A DNA stretch of 64,000 nt from Pseudomonas sp. MUP55 (lineage in GTDB: Bacteria; Pseudomonadota; Gammaproteobacteria; Pseudomonadales; Pseudomonadaceae). Below the pieces are notes generated by a model. It searched no databases. It saw only the letters and a list, made by a program, of their open reading frames with translations, and was not told the origin of the DNA. Position numbers and translations under genes: made by a program. The stretch covers positions 434,001-498,000 of the forward strand of contig NZ_CP138214.1 of assembly GCF_034043515.1 (NCBI RefSeq). Reading direction: 5' to 3'. Positions 18,943 to 28,412 of the stretch are shown here, piece after piece (position 1 is the stretch's first letter; each line of letters opens with the position of its first letter).

Positions 18943-19031
18943 TGTGGGAGGGGGCTTGCCCCCGAGAGCGGTGTGTCAGTATCAGATGTACTGACTGACA
19001 CACTGCTATCGGGGGCAAGCCCCCTCCCACA
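18943..19031. repeat. Class A REPIN between blc and hutF
   Basis: TGTGGGAGGGGGCTTGCCCC and the inverted unit ending CCCCTCCCAC lie between two convergent genes. Inner arms GTGTGTCAGT and ACTGACACAC add to the hairpin. Confidence 0.9.
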
Positions 19032-19035
19032 TTTT

Positions 19036-20400
19036 CTAACCGAGTAGGTCTTTCAAGACCTGGGTGAATGCCCGGCTGCTGTCTTGCTCAGCTGCGTGAT
19101 GCCCATCGCGCACCACCCACTTGCCGTTGACCAGCACGTCGCGCACTTGCCGATCACCGCCGGCAAACAACCAGCGGTTGAGGATCCCGTCCTCGCTGGC
19201 CGTCGCCAGGTACGGATCGTTACCGTCCAGCACTATCCAATCCGCGCGCTTGCCCACTTCCAAACGTCCCACCGGCTGGCCCAAGGCCTGTGCGCCACCG
19301 TCCAGCGCTGCATCGAACAGTGTGCGGCCCACCATCGGCTGATCATTGCGATACAGACGATTGCGCCGCTGATCGCGCAGACGCTGGCCGTATTCCAGCC
19401 AACGCAATTCTTCCACCACGCTCAATGACACATGGCTGTCGGACCCAATGCCCATGCGTCCACCCTGGGCAAGAAAATCCACGGCCGGGAAAATCCCGTC
19501 GCCCAGGTTGGCCTCGGTGGTCAGGCACAAACCGGCAATCGCGCGGCTTTTGGCCATGCGCGTCACTTCGTCGGCATCGGCGTGCGTGGCGTGTACCAGG
19601 CACCAGCGCTCATCCACATCAACGTTGTCATACAGCCATTGCAACGGGCGTTTGCCGCTCCAGGCCAGGCAGTCGTCGACTTCTTTTTGCTGTTCGGCAA
19701 TGTGGATGTGCACCGGACACGCCTTATCGCTGGCGGCCAGCACTTCCTTGATCTGCTCGGGTGTGACCGCGCGCAGGGAGTGGAAACACAGGCCCAACCG
19801 CTGCGCAGGTTGTGCGGCAAGCAGCGGCTGCAAGCGTGCCTGCAACTCCAGATAGTTTTCGGTGCTGTTGATAAACCGGCGCTGCCCGTCGTTGGGCGCC
19901 TGGCCACCGAAACCCGAATGCGTGTAAAGCACCGGCAGCAACGTCAAGCCGATTCCGCTGCTGGCGGCGGCCTGGCTGATCTGTTGCGACAGCTCCGTGC
20001 GGTCGGCGTAGGGCTGGCCGCTGACGTCGTGGTGCACATAATGAAACTCGGCCACCGAGGTGTAGCCGGCCTTGAGCATCTCGATGTACAGCTGGCGGGC
20101 GATGACCTGCAACTGCTCCGGGTTGATCTTGCCGACCATGCGGTACATCAGGTCACGCCAGGTCCAGAAGCTGTCGTTCGGATTGCCCGCCACTTCCGCC
20201 AACCCCGCCATCGCGCGCTGGAACGCGTGGGAGTGCAGGTTAGGCATACCGGCCAATACCGGACCTCTGAGCCGTTCGGCGCCGTCTGCGCTGGCGTTGG
20301 CCGCAACCTGTGTCAGCACCCCATCGGCGCTGACTTCAAGACGTACATCATTGGCCCATCCATCAGGCAGCAGCGCGCGTTCGGCAAAGAAAGCGGACAT
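19036..20400 (-). CDS. hutF: Formimidoylglutamate deiminase HutF
   Basis: HutF converts N-formimino-glutamate to N-formyl-glutamate plus ammonia, the first step of the two-step pseudomonad branch completed by HutG. The 454-residue amidohydrolase shows a metal motif PNLHSHAFQRAM, a later HIHIAEQ and a GSDSHVS motif with the metal Asp. The ATG at 20400 is used; an in-frame TTG two codons upstream is less likely. It diverges from hutC across a 108-bp region carrying a HutC-type operator. Confidence 0.96.
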   Translation of the reverse strand: MSAFFAERALLPDGWANDVRLEVSADGVLTQVAANASADGAERLRGPVLAGMPNLHSHAFQRAMAGLAEVAGNPNDSFWTWRDLMYRMVGKINPEQLQVIARQLYIEMLKAGYTSVAEFHYVHHDVSGQPYADRTELSQQISQAAASSGIGLTLLPVLYTHSGFGGQAPNDGQRRFINSTENYLELQARLQPLLAAQPAQRLGLCFHSLRAVTPEQIKEVLAASDKACPVHIHIAEQQKEVDDCLAWSGKRPLQWLYDNVDVDERWCLVHATHADADEVTRMAKSRAIAGLCLTTEANLGDGIFPAVDFLAQGGRMGIGSDSHVSLSVVEELRWLEYGQRLRDQRRNRLYRNDQPMVGRTLFDAALDGGAQALGQPVGRLEVGKRADWIVLDGNDPYLATASEDGILNRWLFAGGDRQVRDVLVNGKWVVRDGHHAAEQDSSRAFTQVLKDLLG

Positions 20401-20429
20401 GATCAAGGCACCCCGGTCGTGTGTTTATT

Positions 20430-20445
20430 TGTATATACATATACA
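20430..20445. promoter_or_regulatory. HutC-type operator in the hutF-hutC divergent region
   Basis: TGTATATACATATACA is a 16-bp inverted repeat with 7-bp arms around a central AC. It contains TGTA-N2-TACA, the core reported for HutC sites in P. fluorescens. It could repress both hutF and hutC. Confidence 0.75.
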
Positions 20446-20508
20446 GACGTTTGCCTGCTCGGTAAACTCCGGCAATCTATGCATCTTTTCCCCCTGCAAG
20501 GATTCCCT

Positions 20509-21258
20509 GTGCCGACTCCGCCTGCCAAGTCTTCGCTGGCTGCCCACATGGACGAAAGTCCGGCGCCCTTGTATGCCCGCGTCAAACAGATGATCAGCCA
20601 GCAGATCCTCAACGGCAACTGGCCGCCCCATTACCGCGTACCGTCGGAGAGTGAACTGGTCAGCCAGCTGGGCTTCAGCCGCATGACCATCAACCGCGCG
20701 CTGCGCGAGCTCACCGCTGAAGGCTTGTTGGTGCGCATGCAAGGCGTCGGTACGTTCGTCGCCGAGCCCAAGAGTCAATCGGCGCTGTTTGAAGTGCACA
20801 ACATTGCCGATGAGATCGCCTCCCGTGGCCATCGACACACCTGCCAGGTGATTACCCTGGGCGAAGAAGCGGCCGGCTCGGAACGGGCCGTCGCGCTGGA
20901 AATGCGCGAAGGTGGGCGGGTGTTCCACTCGCTGATCGTGCATTTCGAAAACGACATTCCGGTGCAGATCGAAGACCGGTTCGTCAACGCCCTGGTTGCG
21001 CCGGAATACCTGCAGCAGGACTTTACCCAGCAAACGCCCTACGCCTACCTCAACCAGGTCGCACCGCTGACCGAGGGCGAGCATGTGGTTGAAGCGATCC
21101 TCGCCGATGCCGCCGAGTGCAAGCTGTTGCAGATCGAGCCGAGCGAGCCGTGCCTGTTGATTCGCCGGCGCACCTGGTCTGGTCGCCAGCCGGTGACAGC
21201 CGCACGCCTGATTCACCCCGGTTCCCGGCACAGCCTTGAAGGACGCTTCAGCAAATGA
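20509..21258 (+). CDS. hutC: Histidine utilisation repressor HutC (GntR/UTRA)
   Basis: HutC represses the hut genes and is released by urocanate. The 249-residue protein has a GntR winged helix with VPSESELVSQLGFSRMTINR and GLLVRMQGVGTFVA (about residues 40-88), followed by a UTRA ligand domain. The GTG at 20509 is chosen because AAGGA lies seven bases upstream; an in-frame ATG ten codons earlier lacks such a site. The stop overlaps the hutD ATG (ATGA). Candidate operators are at 20430-20445 and 22135-22148. Confidence 0.95.
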   Translation: MPTPPAKSSLAAHMDESPAPLYARVKQMISQQILNGNWPPHYRVPSESELVSQLGFSRMTINRALRELTAEGLLVRMQGVGTFVAEPKSQSALFEVHNIADEIASRGHRHTCQVITLGEEAAGSERAVALEMREGGRVFHSLIVHFENDIPVQIEDRFVNALVAPEYLQQDFTQQTPYAYLNQVAPLTEGEHVVEAILADAAECKLLQIEPSEPCLLIRRRTWSGRQPVTAARLIHPGSRHSLEGRFSK

Positions 21259-21815
21259 GTTCAGTCAACGTCTGGCGCGCCGCCGGCTACGTGCGCATGC
21301 CGTGGAAGAACGGCGGCGGCAGTACCGAAGAAATCACCCGTGACGCGGGCACCGGCCTGGACGGTTTCGGCTGGCGTCTGTCGATTGCCGATATCGCCGA
21401 GTCAGGTGGTTTTTCCACCTTCGCCGGTTACCAGCGCGTGATTACAGTCATCAAGGGCGCGGGCATGGTGTTGACCGTGGATGGCGAGGAGCAGCGTGGT
21501 TTGTTACCGCTGCAACCCTTCGCATTCAAGGGTGACAGCCAGGTGTCATGCCGCTTGATCACCGGGCCGATCCGCGATTTCAACCTGATCTATTCGCCTG
21601 AGCGTTATCACGCACGGTTGCAGTGGATGGATGGCGTGCAGCAGTTTTTCAGCACGGCGCAGACCGTGTTGGTGTTCAGCGTGGCCGATGAAGTGAAAGT
21701 GCTGGACCAGAAACTCGGTCATCACGACTGCCTGCAGGTGGACGGTAACACCGGCCTGCTGGACATCTCGGTCAGCGGCCGCTGCTGCGTCATCGAACTG
21801 ACCCAGCGCGGTTAA
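21255..21815 (+). CDS. hutD: HutD family protein
   Basis: The 186-residue cupin-like protein is found in hut loci of many proteobacteria. In P. fluorescens it has been suggested to restrain hut expression, but no enzymatic role is established. The family opening MPWKNGGGSTEEI is visible near residues 15-27. It is translationally coupled to hutC by a four-base overlap and is followed by a REPIN, then the hutU promoter region. Confidence 0.92.
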   Translation: MSSVNVWRAAGYVRMPWKNGGGSTEEITRDAGTGLDGFGWRLSIADIAESGGFSTFAGYQRVITVIKGAGMVLTVDGEEQRGLLPLQPFAFKGDSQVSCRLITGPIRDFNLIYSPERYHARLQWMDGVQQFFSTAQTVLVFSVADEVKVLDQKLGHHDCLQVDGNTGLLDISVSGRCCVIELTQRG

Positions 21816-21818
21816 ACC

Positions 21819-21907
21819 TGTGGGAGGGGGCTTGCTCCCGATAGCGGTGGATCAGTCAGTACAGCTGTGACTGATACACCGTAATCGGGGGCAAGCCCCC
21901 TCCCACA
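21819..21907. repeat. Class A REPIN after hutD
   Basis: TGTGGGAGGGGGCTTGCTCC faces the inverted unit ending CCCCTCCCACA. Inner arms around GATCAGTCAGT and ACTGATAC partly pair. Confidence 0.9.
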
Positions 21908-22114
21908 TTTGTTTTGTGTTGTTCTTAGAGTCTGTTTCCAAGGCGCGCACCAACTTGTTACCGAATGCCCCAGTGCGGCGCAACGCTACGCTGTCGTGAC
22001 AAACCTCCCACGCTGTAAAAACTCCTTTGTAAGAAATTTCATCATCCGTCGAAGCCTTAATTTTCGAGGCTCGCACGTGCTTTCCAAAAAAATTCGAACA
22101 CGCGCTTAGCAAGT

Positions 22115-22130
22115 TGGCCGCTCGATTGCA
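22115..22130 (+). promoter_or_regulatory. Sigma-54 promoter of hutU
   Basis: TGGCCGCTCGATTGCA has GG and GC 12 bp apart and an intact TTGCA at -12. Only the -24 box departs (TGGCCG instead of TGGCAC). Predicted start is about 22141. Enhancer-dependent activation of hutU by CbrB or NtrC is known from pseudomonads. Confidence 0.75.
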
Positions 22131-22134
22131 TATG

Positions 22135-22148
22135 CTTGTACATACAAG
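22135..22148. promoter_or_regulatory. HutC-type operator over the hutU start site
   Basis: CTTGTACATACAAG has perfect 6-bp arms and the TGTA-N2-TACA core. It covers the start predicted from the sigma-54 promoter just upstream, so a bound repressor would block RNA polymerase. Confidence 0.78.
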
Positions 22149-22219
22149 TAAAGATGTGTGCGTAAGACCTTTCTTTGCACCATCAGTGTCCGCGCATCGA
22201 TCGCCGAGGAGTCCTAGCT

Positions 22220-23890
22220 GTGACCAAGCCTACAAAATACCGTGACGTCGAAATCCGCGCCGCCCGCGGTAACAAGCTCACCGCCAAAAGCTGGCTGACT
22301 GAAGCGCCGCTGCGCATGCTGATGAACAACCTCGACCCGCAAGTGGCCGAGAACCCGAAAGAGCTGGTGGTGTACGGCGGTATCGGCCGTGCCGCGCGCA
22401 ACTGGGAGTGCTACGACCAGATCGTCGAGAGCCTTACCAATCTCAATGATGATGAAACCCTGCTGGTGCAATCCGGCAAGCCGGTGGGCGTGTTCAAGAC
22501 CCACAGCAATGCGCCGCGCGTACTGATCGCCAACTCCAACCTGGTGCCGCACTGGGCCAGTTGGGAACACTTCAATGAACTGGATGCCAAGGGCCTGGCC
22601 ATGTACGGCCAGATGACCGCTGGCAGCTGGATCTACATCGGCAGCCAGGGCATCGTGCAGGGCACTTACGAAACCTTCGTCGAAGCCGGCCGCCAGCATT
22701 ACAACAGCGACCTCACTGGCCGCTGGGTGCTCACCGCAGGCCTGGGCGGTATGGGTGGCGCGCAGCCACTGGCCGCAACCCTGGCGGGCGCTTGCTCGCT
22801 GAACATCGAATGCCAGCAGGTCAGCATCGACTTCCGCCTGAACAGCCGCTACGTCGACGAGCAGGCCACCGACCTCGATGACGCCCTGGCGCGCATCGCC
22901 AAGTACACCCAGGAAGGCAAGGCGATCTCCATCGCGCTGCTGGGTAACGCGGCCGAAATCCTGCCGGAACTGGTCAAACGTGGCGTGCGCCCGGACATGG
23001 TCACCGACCAGACCAGCGCCCATGACCCGCTCAACGGCTACCTGCCGGCCGGCTGGACCTGGGACGAGTACCGCGCCCGCGCCAAGACCGAACCCGCCGC
23101 CGTGATCAAGGCCGCCAAGCAGTCGATGGCCGTGCACGTCAAAGCCATGCTCGAGTTCCAGAAGCAAGGCATCCCGACCTTCGACTACGGTAACAACATC
23201 CGCCAGATGGCCCAGGAAGAGGGCGTGGAAAACGCCTTCGATTTCCCTGGCTTCGTACCGGCCTACATTCGCCCGCTGTTCTGCCGTGGCATCGGCCCGT
23301 TCCGCTGGGCTGCGCTGTCGGGCGACCCGCAAGACATCTACAAGACTGACGCCAAAGTCAAAGAGCTGATCCCCGACGACGCCCACTTGCACAACTGGTT
23401 GGACATGGCGCGTGAGCGCATCAGCTTCCAGGGTTTGCCGGCGCGTATCTGCTGGGTGGGCCTGGGCCAGCGCGCCAAGCTCGGCCTGGCGTTCAACGAA
23501 ATGGTGCGCAGCGGCGAGCTGTCCGCCCCGGTGGTTATCGGCCGCGATCACCTCGATTCCGGCTCGGTAGCCAGCCCGAACCGTGAAACCGAAGCCATGC
23601 AGGACGGCTCCGACGCCGTGTCCGACTGGCCGCTGCTCAACGCCTTGCTCAACACCGCGAGCGGCGCGACCTGGGTTTCGCTGCACCACGGCGGCGGCGT
23701 GGGCATGGGCTTCTCCCAGCACTCGGGCATGGTGATCGTGTGTGACGGTACCGACGAAGCGGCCGAGCGCATTGCGCGGGTGCTGCATAACGACCCGGCG
23801 ACGGGGGTGATGCGTCATGCGGATGCCGGTTATCAGATCGCTATCGATTGCGCCAAGGAACAGGGCCTCAACCTGCCAATGATCAAGTAA
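22220..23890 (+). CDS. hutU: Urocanate hydratase
   Basis: Urocanase adds water to urocanate to give imidazolonepropionate, using NAD+ as a tightly bound electrophile. The 556-residue length is standard. The NAD-binding stretch [18 protein letters not shown] lies near residue 176, and the family segment [16 protein letters not shown] is near residue 355. The GTG start at 22220 is preceded by GAGGAG; a longer in-frame start at 22175 has no ribosome site. Confidence 0.98.
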   Translation: MTKPTKYRDVEIRAARGNKLTAKSWLTEAPLRMLMNNLDPQVAENPKELVVYGGIGRAARNWECYDQIVESLTNLNDDETLLVQSGKPVGVFKTHSNAPRVLIANSNLVPHWASWEHFNELDAKGLAMYGQMTAGSWIYIGSQGIVQGTYETFVEAGRQHYNSDLTGRWVLTAGLGGMGGAQPLAATLAGACSLNIECQQVSIDFRLNSRYVDEQATDLDDALARIAKYTQEGKAISIALLGNAAEILPELVKRGVRPDMVTDQTSAHDPLNGYLPAGWTWDEYRARAKTEPAAVIKAAKQSMAVHVKAMLEFQKQGIPTFDYGNNIRQMAQEEGVENAFDFPGFVPAYIRPLFCRGIGPFRWAALSGDPQDIYKTDAKVKELIPDDAHLHNWLDMARERISFQGLPARICWVGLGQRAKLGLAFNEMVRSGELSAPVVIGRDHLDSGSVASPNRETEAMQDGSDAVSDWPLLNALLNTASGATWVSLHHGGGVGMGFSQHSGMVIVCDGTDEAAERIARVLHNDPATGVMRHADAGYQIAIDCAKEQGLNLPMIK

Positions 23891-23894
23891 TGAA

Positions 23895-23983
23895 TGTGGG
23901 AGGGGGCTTGCTCCCGATGGCGGTGTATCAGCTAAAAGATCAGTGACTGATCCGCCGCTATCGGGGGCAAGCCCCCTCCCACA
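23895..23983. repeat. Class A REPIN between hutU and the NCS1 permease gene
   Basis: TGTGGGAGGGGGCTTGCTCC and the inverted partner lie within the 140-base gap. It starts only four bases after the hutU stop. Confidence 0.9.
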
Positions 23984-24030
23984 TTGGAGCGGCGGCGAAC
24001 CCAAGACAATCCATCAGAGGTTGAACACCC

Positions 24031-25491
24031 ATGGCTGCAAACGACACCACCCCGTTGATTGAAAGGCGTTCGATCGACTACATCCCGGAAGCGGAAAGAC
24101 ACGGTCGTCTATTGAGCCAGTTCACCCTGTGGCTGGGTGCCAACCTGCAGATCACCGCCATTGTCACCGGGGCCCTGGCCGTGGTGCTGGGCGGGGATGT
24201 GTTCTGGTCGTTGATCGGTCTGTTGATCGGTCAATTGCTGGGCGGCGGGGTGATGGCGTTGCACGCGGCGCAGGGGCCCAAGCTTGGCCTGCCGCAGATG
24301 ATTTCCAGCCGGGTGCAGTTCGGCGTGTATGGCGCGGCCATCCCGATCGTGCTGGTGTGCCTGATGTACCTGGGTTTCACCGCAACCGGCACGGTATTGT
24401 CCGGGCAGGCGCTGGGCCAGTTGTTCGGGGTCAGCGACAGCGTCGGCATCCTGATTTTCGCCAGTGTCATCGTGCTGGTCACGGTGCTCGGTTATCGGGT
24501 GATCCACTTCATTGGTCGCGTCGCCAGCGTCATTGGCGTGATCGCCTTCGTCTACCTGTTCAGTCGCTTGATGGGCCAGGCTGACATTGGCGCACTGCTG
24601 CAGATCCGCCATTTCAGCTGGAGCAGCTTCTTGCTCGCGGTCTCGCTGGCGGCTTCCTGGCAGATCGCGTTCGGGCCCTATGTGGCGGACTACTCGCGTT
24701 ACTTGCCGAGCAGCACCTCCTCGGTGAAAACCTTTCTGGCCGCTGGCGCAGGCTCGGTCATCGGCGCGCAGGTGGCGATGATTCTCGGTGTGTTTGCCGC
24801 CGCCATGGCCAACGGGCAATTCGCCGGGCACGAAGTGGCCTACATCGTCGGCCTGAGCGGCAGCGGCGCCGCGGCCGCGTTGCTGTACTTCAGCATCGCG
24901 TTCGGCAAGGTCACAATTTCCACGCTGAACTCCTACGGCAGCTTCATGTGCATTGCCACCATCATCAGCGGCTTCCAGGGTCACCTGCGGGTATCGCGCC
25001 TGCAGCGCCTGCTGTTCGTACTGGCGATCGTCGGCACGGCCACCCTGATCGCACTGCTCGGCCAGCACTCGTTCCTGGGCGCGTTCAAGTCGTTCATCCT
25101 GTTCCTGCTGGCGTTCTTCACGCCCTGGAGCGCGATCAACCTGGTGGATTACTACTGCATCACACGCGAGCGCTATGACGTGCCGGCGCTGGCTGACCCC
25201 AAGGGTCGCTATGGCCGCTGGAACCCTCTGGGCATCAGCGTCTATGTGTTCGGTGTGCTGGTGCAACTGCCTTTCATCTCCACCAAGTTTTATACCGGCC
25301 CATTGGTGGAAACCCTGGGTGGCGTGGACATCTCCTGGATCATCGGCCTGGTGTTGCCGGCGGCCCTGTATTACCTGTGCGCGAAAAAATGGCACGGCAC
25401 GATGCCCAATCAACTGATCCTGCCGGTCGAGCAGGACAGCGTTGTACCCACGCAAACAAGCGGGACCGGTCGCGCTGCGGCGCAGGCCTGA
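24031..25491 (+). CDS. NCS1-family permease, likely urocanate/histidine-pathway transporter
   Basis: The 486-residue protein has about 12 hydrophobic segments and the cytosine/purine permease pattern, including LWLGANLQITAIVTGALAVV near residue 34 and SWQIAFGPYVADYSRYLP near residue 210, where NCS1 proteins bind substrate. Its place directly after hutU makes a hut substrate likely; a permease at this position in P. fluorescens has been described as urocanate-specific. The substrate here is inferred from context. Another possibility is a nucleobase permease. Confidence 0.85.
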   Translation: MAANDTTPLIERRSIDYIPEAERHGRLLSQFTLWLGANLQITAIVTGALAVVLGGDVFWSLIGLLIGQLLGGGVMALHAAQGPKLGLPQMISSRVQFGVYGAAIPIVLVCLMYLGFTATGTVLSGQALGQLFGVSDSVGILIFASVIVLVTVLGYRVIHFIGRVASVIGVIAFVYLFSRLMGQADIGALLQIRHFSWSSFLLAVSLAASWQIAFGPYVADYSRYLPSSTSSVKTFLAAGAGSVIGAQVAMILGVFAAAMANGQFAGHEVAYIVGLSGSGAAAALLYFSIAFGKVTISTLNSYGSFMCIATIISGFQGHLRVSRLQRLLFVLAIVGTATLIALLGQHSFLGAFKSFILFLLAFFTPWSAINLVDYYCITRERYDVPALADPKGRYGRWNPLGISVYVFGVLVQLPFISTKFYTGPLVETLGGVDISWIIGLVLPAALYYLCAKKWHGTMPNQLILPVEQDSVVPTQTSGTGRAAAQA

Positions 25492-25559
25492 CGGGACGTG
25501 GACAAGGCAGGATGCCTTTTGACTGCCGTAATCCATTTCATGATTGGGAGCGTCACACA

Positions 25560-26525
25560 ATGAAAATGCATAAGACTCTGCTGACCCCGCTGCTTTGCGC
25601 TGGCTTGCTGGCAAGCGCCGGCGCCCAGGCGGCCGGCTGGTGCGAATCCGGTAAGCCGGTGAAGTTCGCCGGGCTGAATTGGGAAAGCGGCATGTTGCTC
25701 ACCGACATCCTGCAAACCGTGCTGGAAAAAGGCTACGACTGCAAAACCGACAGCCTGCCGGGTAACTCCATCACCATGGAAAACGCCCTGAGCAGCAACG
25801 ACATCCAGGTGTTCGCCGAAGAGTGGGTCGGGCGCAGCGAGGTCTGGAACAAGGCCGAGAAGGCCGGCAAGGTCGTCGGCGTCGGCGCCCCTGTCGTGGG
25901 CGCCATCGAAGGCTGGTACGTGCCGCGCTACGTGATCGAAGGCGATGCCAAGCGCAAGCTGGAAGCCAAGGCCCCGGACCTGAAAAATATTGCGGACCTG
26001 GCCAAGTACGCCGCGGTGTTCAAGGACCAGGAAGAACCCTCCAAGGGCCGCTTCTACAACTGCCCGGCCGGCTGGACCTGTGAACTGGACAACAGCGAAA
26101 TGCTGAAAAGCTACGGCCTGGAAAGCAGCTACACCAACTTCCGCCCCGGTACCGGCCCGGCGCTGGATGCTGCGGTGCTGTCGAGCTACAAGCGCGGCGA
26201 GCCGATCCTGTTCTACTACTGGTCGCCGACGCCGCTGATGGGCCAGGTCGACCTGGTCAAGCTCGAAGAAAAACCGGGCGTGGATAAAAGCGTGAGCATC
26301 AAGGTCGGCCTGTCCAAGACCTTCCACGAGCAAGCGCCGGAACTGGTAGCCGTGCTGGAAAAGGTCAATCTGCCCATCGACCTGCTGAATCAGAACCTTG
26401 GCCGCATGGCCAAAGAGCGAATCGAGTCGCCGAAACTGGCGAAAATTTTCCTCAAGGAACATCCTGAAGTCTGGCACGCCTGGGTGAGCGACGACGCAGC
26501 CAAGAAAATCGACGCGGCCTTGTAG
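25560..26525 (+). CDS. hutX: HutX, ABC transporter substrate-binding protein (ProX/OpuAC type)
   Basis: This periplasmic binding protein of 321 residues delivers histidine to HutWV. A signal peptide (MKMHKTLLTPLLCAGLLASA ending near GAQA) precedes a glycine-betaine-type binding fold with Trp-rich segments such as EEWVGRSEVWNKA and YYWSPTPLMG. A Cys pair in FYNCPAGWTC could form a disulfide. The ATG at 25560 follows GGGAG. The histidine substrate is assigned from the locus and from P. fluorescens HutXWV, not from the sequence alone; a quaternary amine is the alternative. Confidence 0.88.
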   Translation: MKMHKTLLTPLLCAGLLASAGAQAAGWCESGKPVKFAGLNWESGMLLTDILQTVLEKGYDCKTDSLPGNSITMENALSSNDIQVFAEEWVGRSEVWNKAEKAGKVVGVGAPVVGAIEGWYVPRYVIEGDAKRKLEAKAPDLKNIADLAKYAAVFKDQEEPSKGRFYNCPAGWTCELDNSEMLKSYGLESSYTNFRPGTGPALDAAVLSSYKRGEPILFYYWSPTPLMGQVDLVKLEEKPGVDKSVSIKVGLSKTFHEQAPELVAVLEKVNLPIDLLNQNLGRMAKERIESPKLAKIFLKEHPEVWHAWVSDDAAKKIDAAL

Positions 26526-26534
26526 GTCAAGCGT

Positions 26535-26562
26535 GTCCGGCTACCCTCAGGGGCAGCCGGAC
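26535..26562 (+). other. Intercistronic stem-loop between hutX and hutW
   Basis: GTCCGGCT and AGCCGGAC form a perfect 8-bp stem, and CCCT/GGGG extends pairing inside the 12-base loop. No T tract follows, so it looks like an mRNA-stabilising or processing hairpin after a binding-protein gene rather than a full terminator. Confidence 0.6.
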
Positions 26563-26596
26563 GCCTGGCCTCAACCCATTGGATCGAGAGCACGCT

Positions 26597-27444
26597 ATGT
26601 TTCCTGAGAGTTTTACGTTTTCCATCGCCGACTGGGTCAACGGTTGGGTGGACTCGCTGGTCACCAACTACGGCGACGTGTTCCGGCACATTTCCGACAC
26701 CCTGCTATGGGCCATCGTCAACCTGGAAGGCCTGCTGCGCGCCGCTCCCTGGTGGCTGATGCTGGCCATCGTTGGGGTCATCGCCTGGCACGCCACCCGC
26801 AAGGTGGTGACCACGGTCGTGATCGTCGGTTTGCTGTTCCTCGTCGGCGCGGTTGGCCTGTGGGACAAACTGATGCAGACCCTGGCGCTGATGATGGTCG
26901 CCACGGTGATCTCGGTGCTGATCGGCATCCCGTTGGGCATCCTTTCCGCGCGCAGCAATCGCTTGCGTTCGGTGCTGATGCCGTTGCTCGACATCATGCA
27001 AACCATGCCCAGCTTCGTGTATCTGATCCCGGTGCTGATGCTGTTCGGCCTGGGCAAGGTACCGGCGATTTTCGCCACGGTGATTTACGCCGCGCCGCCG
27101 CTGATTCGCCTGACTGACCTGGGCATCCGCCAGGTCGACGGCGAAGTCATGGAGGCCATCAACGCCTTCGGCGCCAACCGCTGGCAGCAGCTGTTCGGCG
27201 TGCAACTGCCGTTGGCGCTGCCCAGCATCATGGCGGGTATCAACCAGACCACCATGATGGCGTTGTCGATGGTGGTGATCGCCTCGATGATCGGCGCCCG
27301 TGGCTTGGGTGAAGACGTGCTCGTCGGCATCCAGACCCTCAACGTCGGCCGCGGCCTCGAAGCCGGGCTGGCGATCGTGATTCTCGCCGTGGTCATCGAC
27401 CGCATTACCCAGGCCTATGGTCGTCCACGGCATGAGGCGAGCAA

Positions 27445-27448
<4 letters not shown>
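26597..27448 (+). CDS. hutW: HutW, ABC transporter permease (ProW type)
   Basis: The 283-residue inner-membrane protein has an N-terminal amphipathic region, about six membrane segments, and the permease coupling motif in [20 protein letters not shown] (about residues 185-204). It pairs with HutX and HutV in the histidine uptake ABC system. The ATG at 26597 follows GAGAG; an in-frame TTG six codons earlier is less likely. It overlaps hutV by four bases. Confidence 0.9.
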
Positions 27449-28269
<821 letters not shown>

Positions 28270-28290
28270 TTCGGATGTTGTGGTAAGGCT

Positions 28291-28380
28291 GCCGGCCTCA
28301 TCGGGGGCAAGCCCCCTCCCACCTTTGAAGGTGTTCACAGTTCAAAATGTGGGAGGGGGCTTGCCCCCGATAGGGCCGGT
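28291..28380. repeat. Class A REPIN, opposite arrangement, after hutV
   Basis: GCCGGCCTCATCGGGGGCAA comes first and GGCTTGCCCCCGATAGGGCC second, so outer GGCC bases also pair. It separates the ABC transporter genes from the MIO-less histidase paralogue. Confidence 0.88.
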
Positions 28381-28412
28381 AAAGCTGCACAAAAATTAAA
28401 GAAGGTACACAG

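Larger units (their letters stand above)
21816..22219. other. Intergenic region between hutD and hutU
   Basis: This 404-base stretch contains a REPIN (21819-21907), a sigma-54-like promoter (22115-22130) and a HutC-type operator (22135-22148). In 21908-22114 no gene or clear site was recognised; enhancer sites for CbrB or NtrC would be expected there, but none matches well by eye. Confidence 0.65.

Noticed and set aside
19432..20508. Upstream extension of the hutC frame
   Set aside because: The frame is open across hutF on the other strand, but the GTG at 20509 has a good ribosome site and gives the family length.
22214..24004. 596-codon open frame opposite hutU
   Set aside because: Antisense to hutU, and its first part is translated from a REPIN.
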